Below are positions 5,470 through 5,505 of a DNA stretch of 5,505 bases, one piece after another; position 1 is the first letter of the stretch, and each line of letters begins with the position of its first letter. Source of the stretch: an uncultured Clostridia bacterium (GTDB taxonomy: Bacteria; Bacillota; Clostridia; Christensenellales; UBA3700); NCBI GenBank assembly GCA_947176975.1, contig CAMWSW010000080.1, forward strand, positions 1 to 5,505. The letters are read 5' to 3'. The translations under genes and the position numbers were made by a program. The notes below the pieces were generated by a model. That model saw only the letters and a program-made list of their open reading frames with translations. It searched no databases and was not told the origin of the DNA.

Positions 5470-5505
5470 AAATTCTCCTCCCTATCGACAATACGTCTTG
5501 TATAT

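Noticed and set aside
5499..5504. TATACA as a -10 box for rex
   Set aside because: It matches only 4 of 6 positions and the -35 region lies beyond the window edge, so it cannot be supported.

Overview
The window looks like an ordinary chromosomal housekeeping segment of a Bacillota (Firmicutes), most likely a Clostridia-type anaerobe. This rests on four things: a Rex repressor, a RicT/YaaT (PSP1-type) protein, strong AGGAGG-type ribosome binding sites, and the gene order yaaO-like / tmk / holB / ricT. That order matches the yaaO-tmk-yaaQ-yaaR-holB-yaaT neighbourhood of Bacillus subtilis with yaaQ and yaaR missing. I cannot name a genus.

All but one of the genes lie on the minus strand, in two transcription units. 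The upstream unit (right end of the window) is rex followed by greA, 30 nt apart. It ends in a clear intrinsic terminator at about 4308-4333. The second unit is a PLP-dependent Orn/Lys/Arg-decarboxylase-family gene (yaaO-like), then thymidylate kinase (tmk), then the DNA polymerase III delta-prime subunit (holB), then ricT. The tmk/holB junction is a one-base TAATG overlap and the holB/ricT junction is a 10-base overlap, so these three are probably translationally coupled. The unit ends at a bidirectional 12-bp hairpin (266-293). The same hairpin terminates the only plus-strand gene, a small AT-rich XRE-type helix-turn-helix regulator at the left edge.

The genes combine dNTP supply and replication (tmk, holB), mRNA processing (RicT), transcript elongation (GreA) and redox-responsive repression (Rex). 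I found no CRISPR array, transposase, tRNA or rRNA, and no obvious defence or biosynthetic system.

Two things are not explained by the genes. First, the roughly 200-nt segment between the greA terminator and the yaaO-like gene contains inverted repeats and a stop-free frame encoding a hydrophobic stretch. It could be a dispersed intergenic repeat or a structured leader. Second, the palindromic hexamer TTGCAA occurs about 19 times by manual count, in all three codon phases, against about 1.5 expected by chance. That resembles a highly iterated palindrome or a strong oligonucleotide bias.
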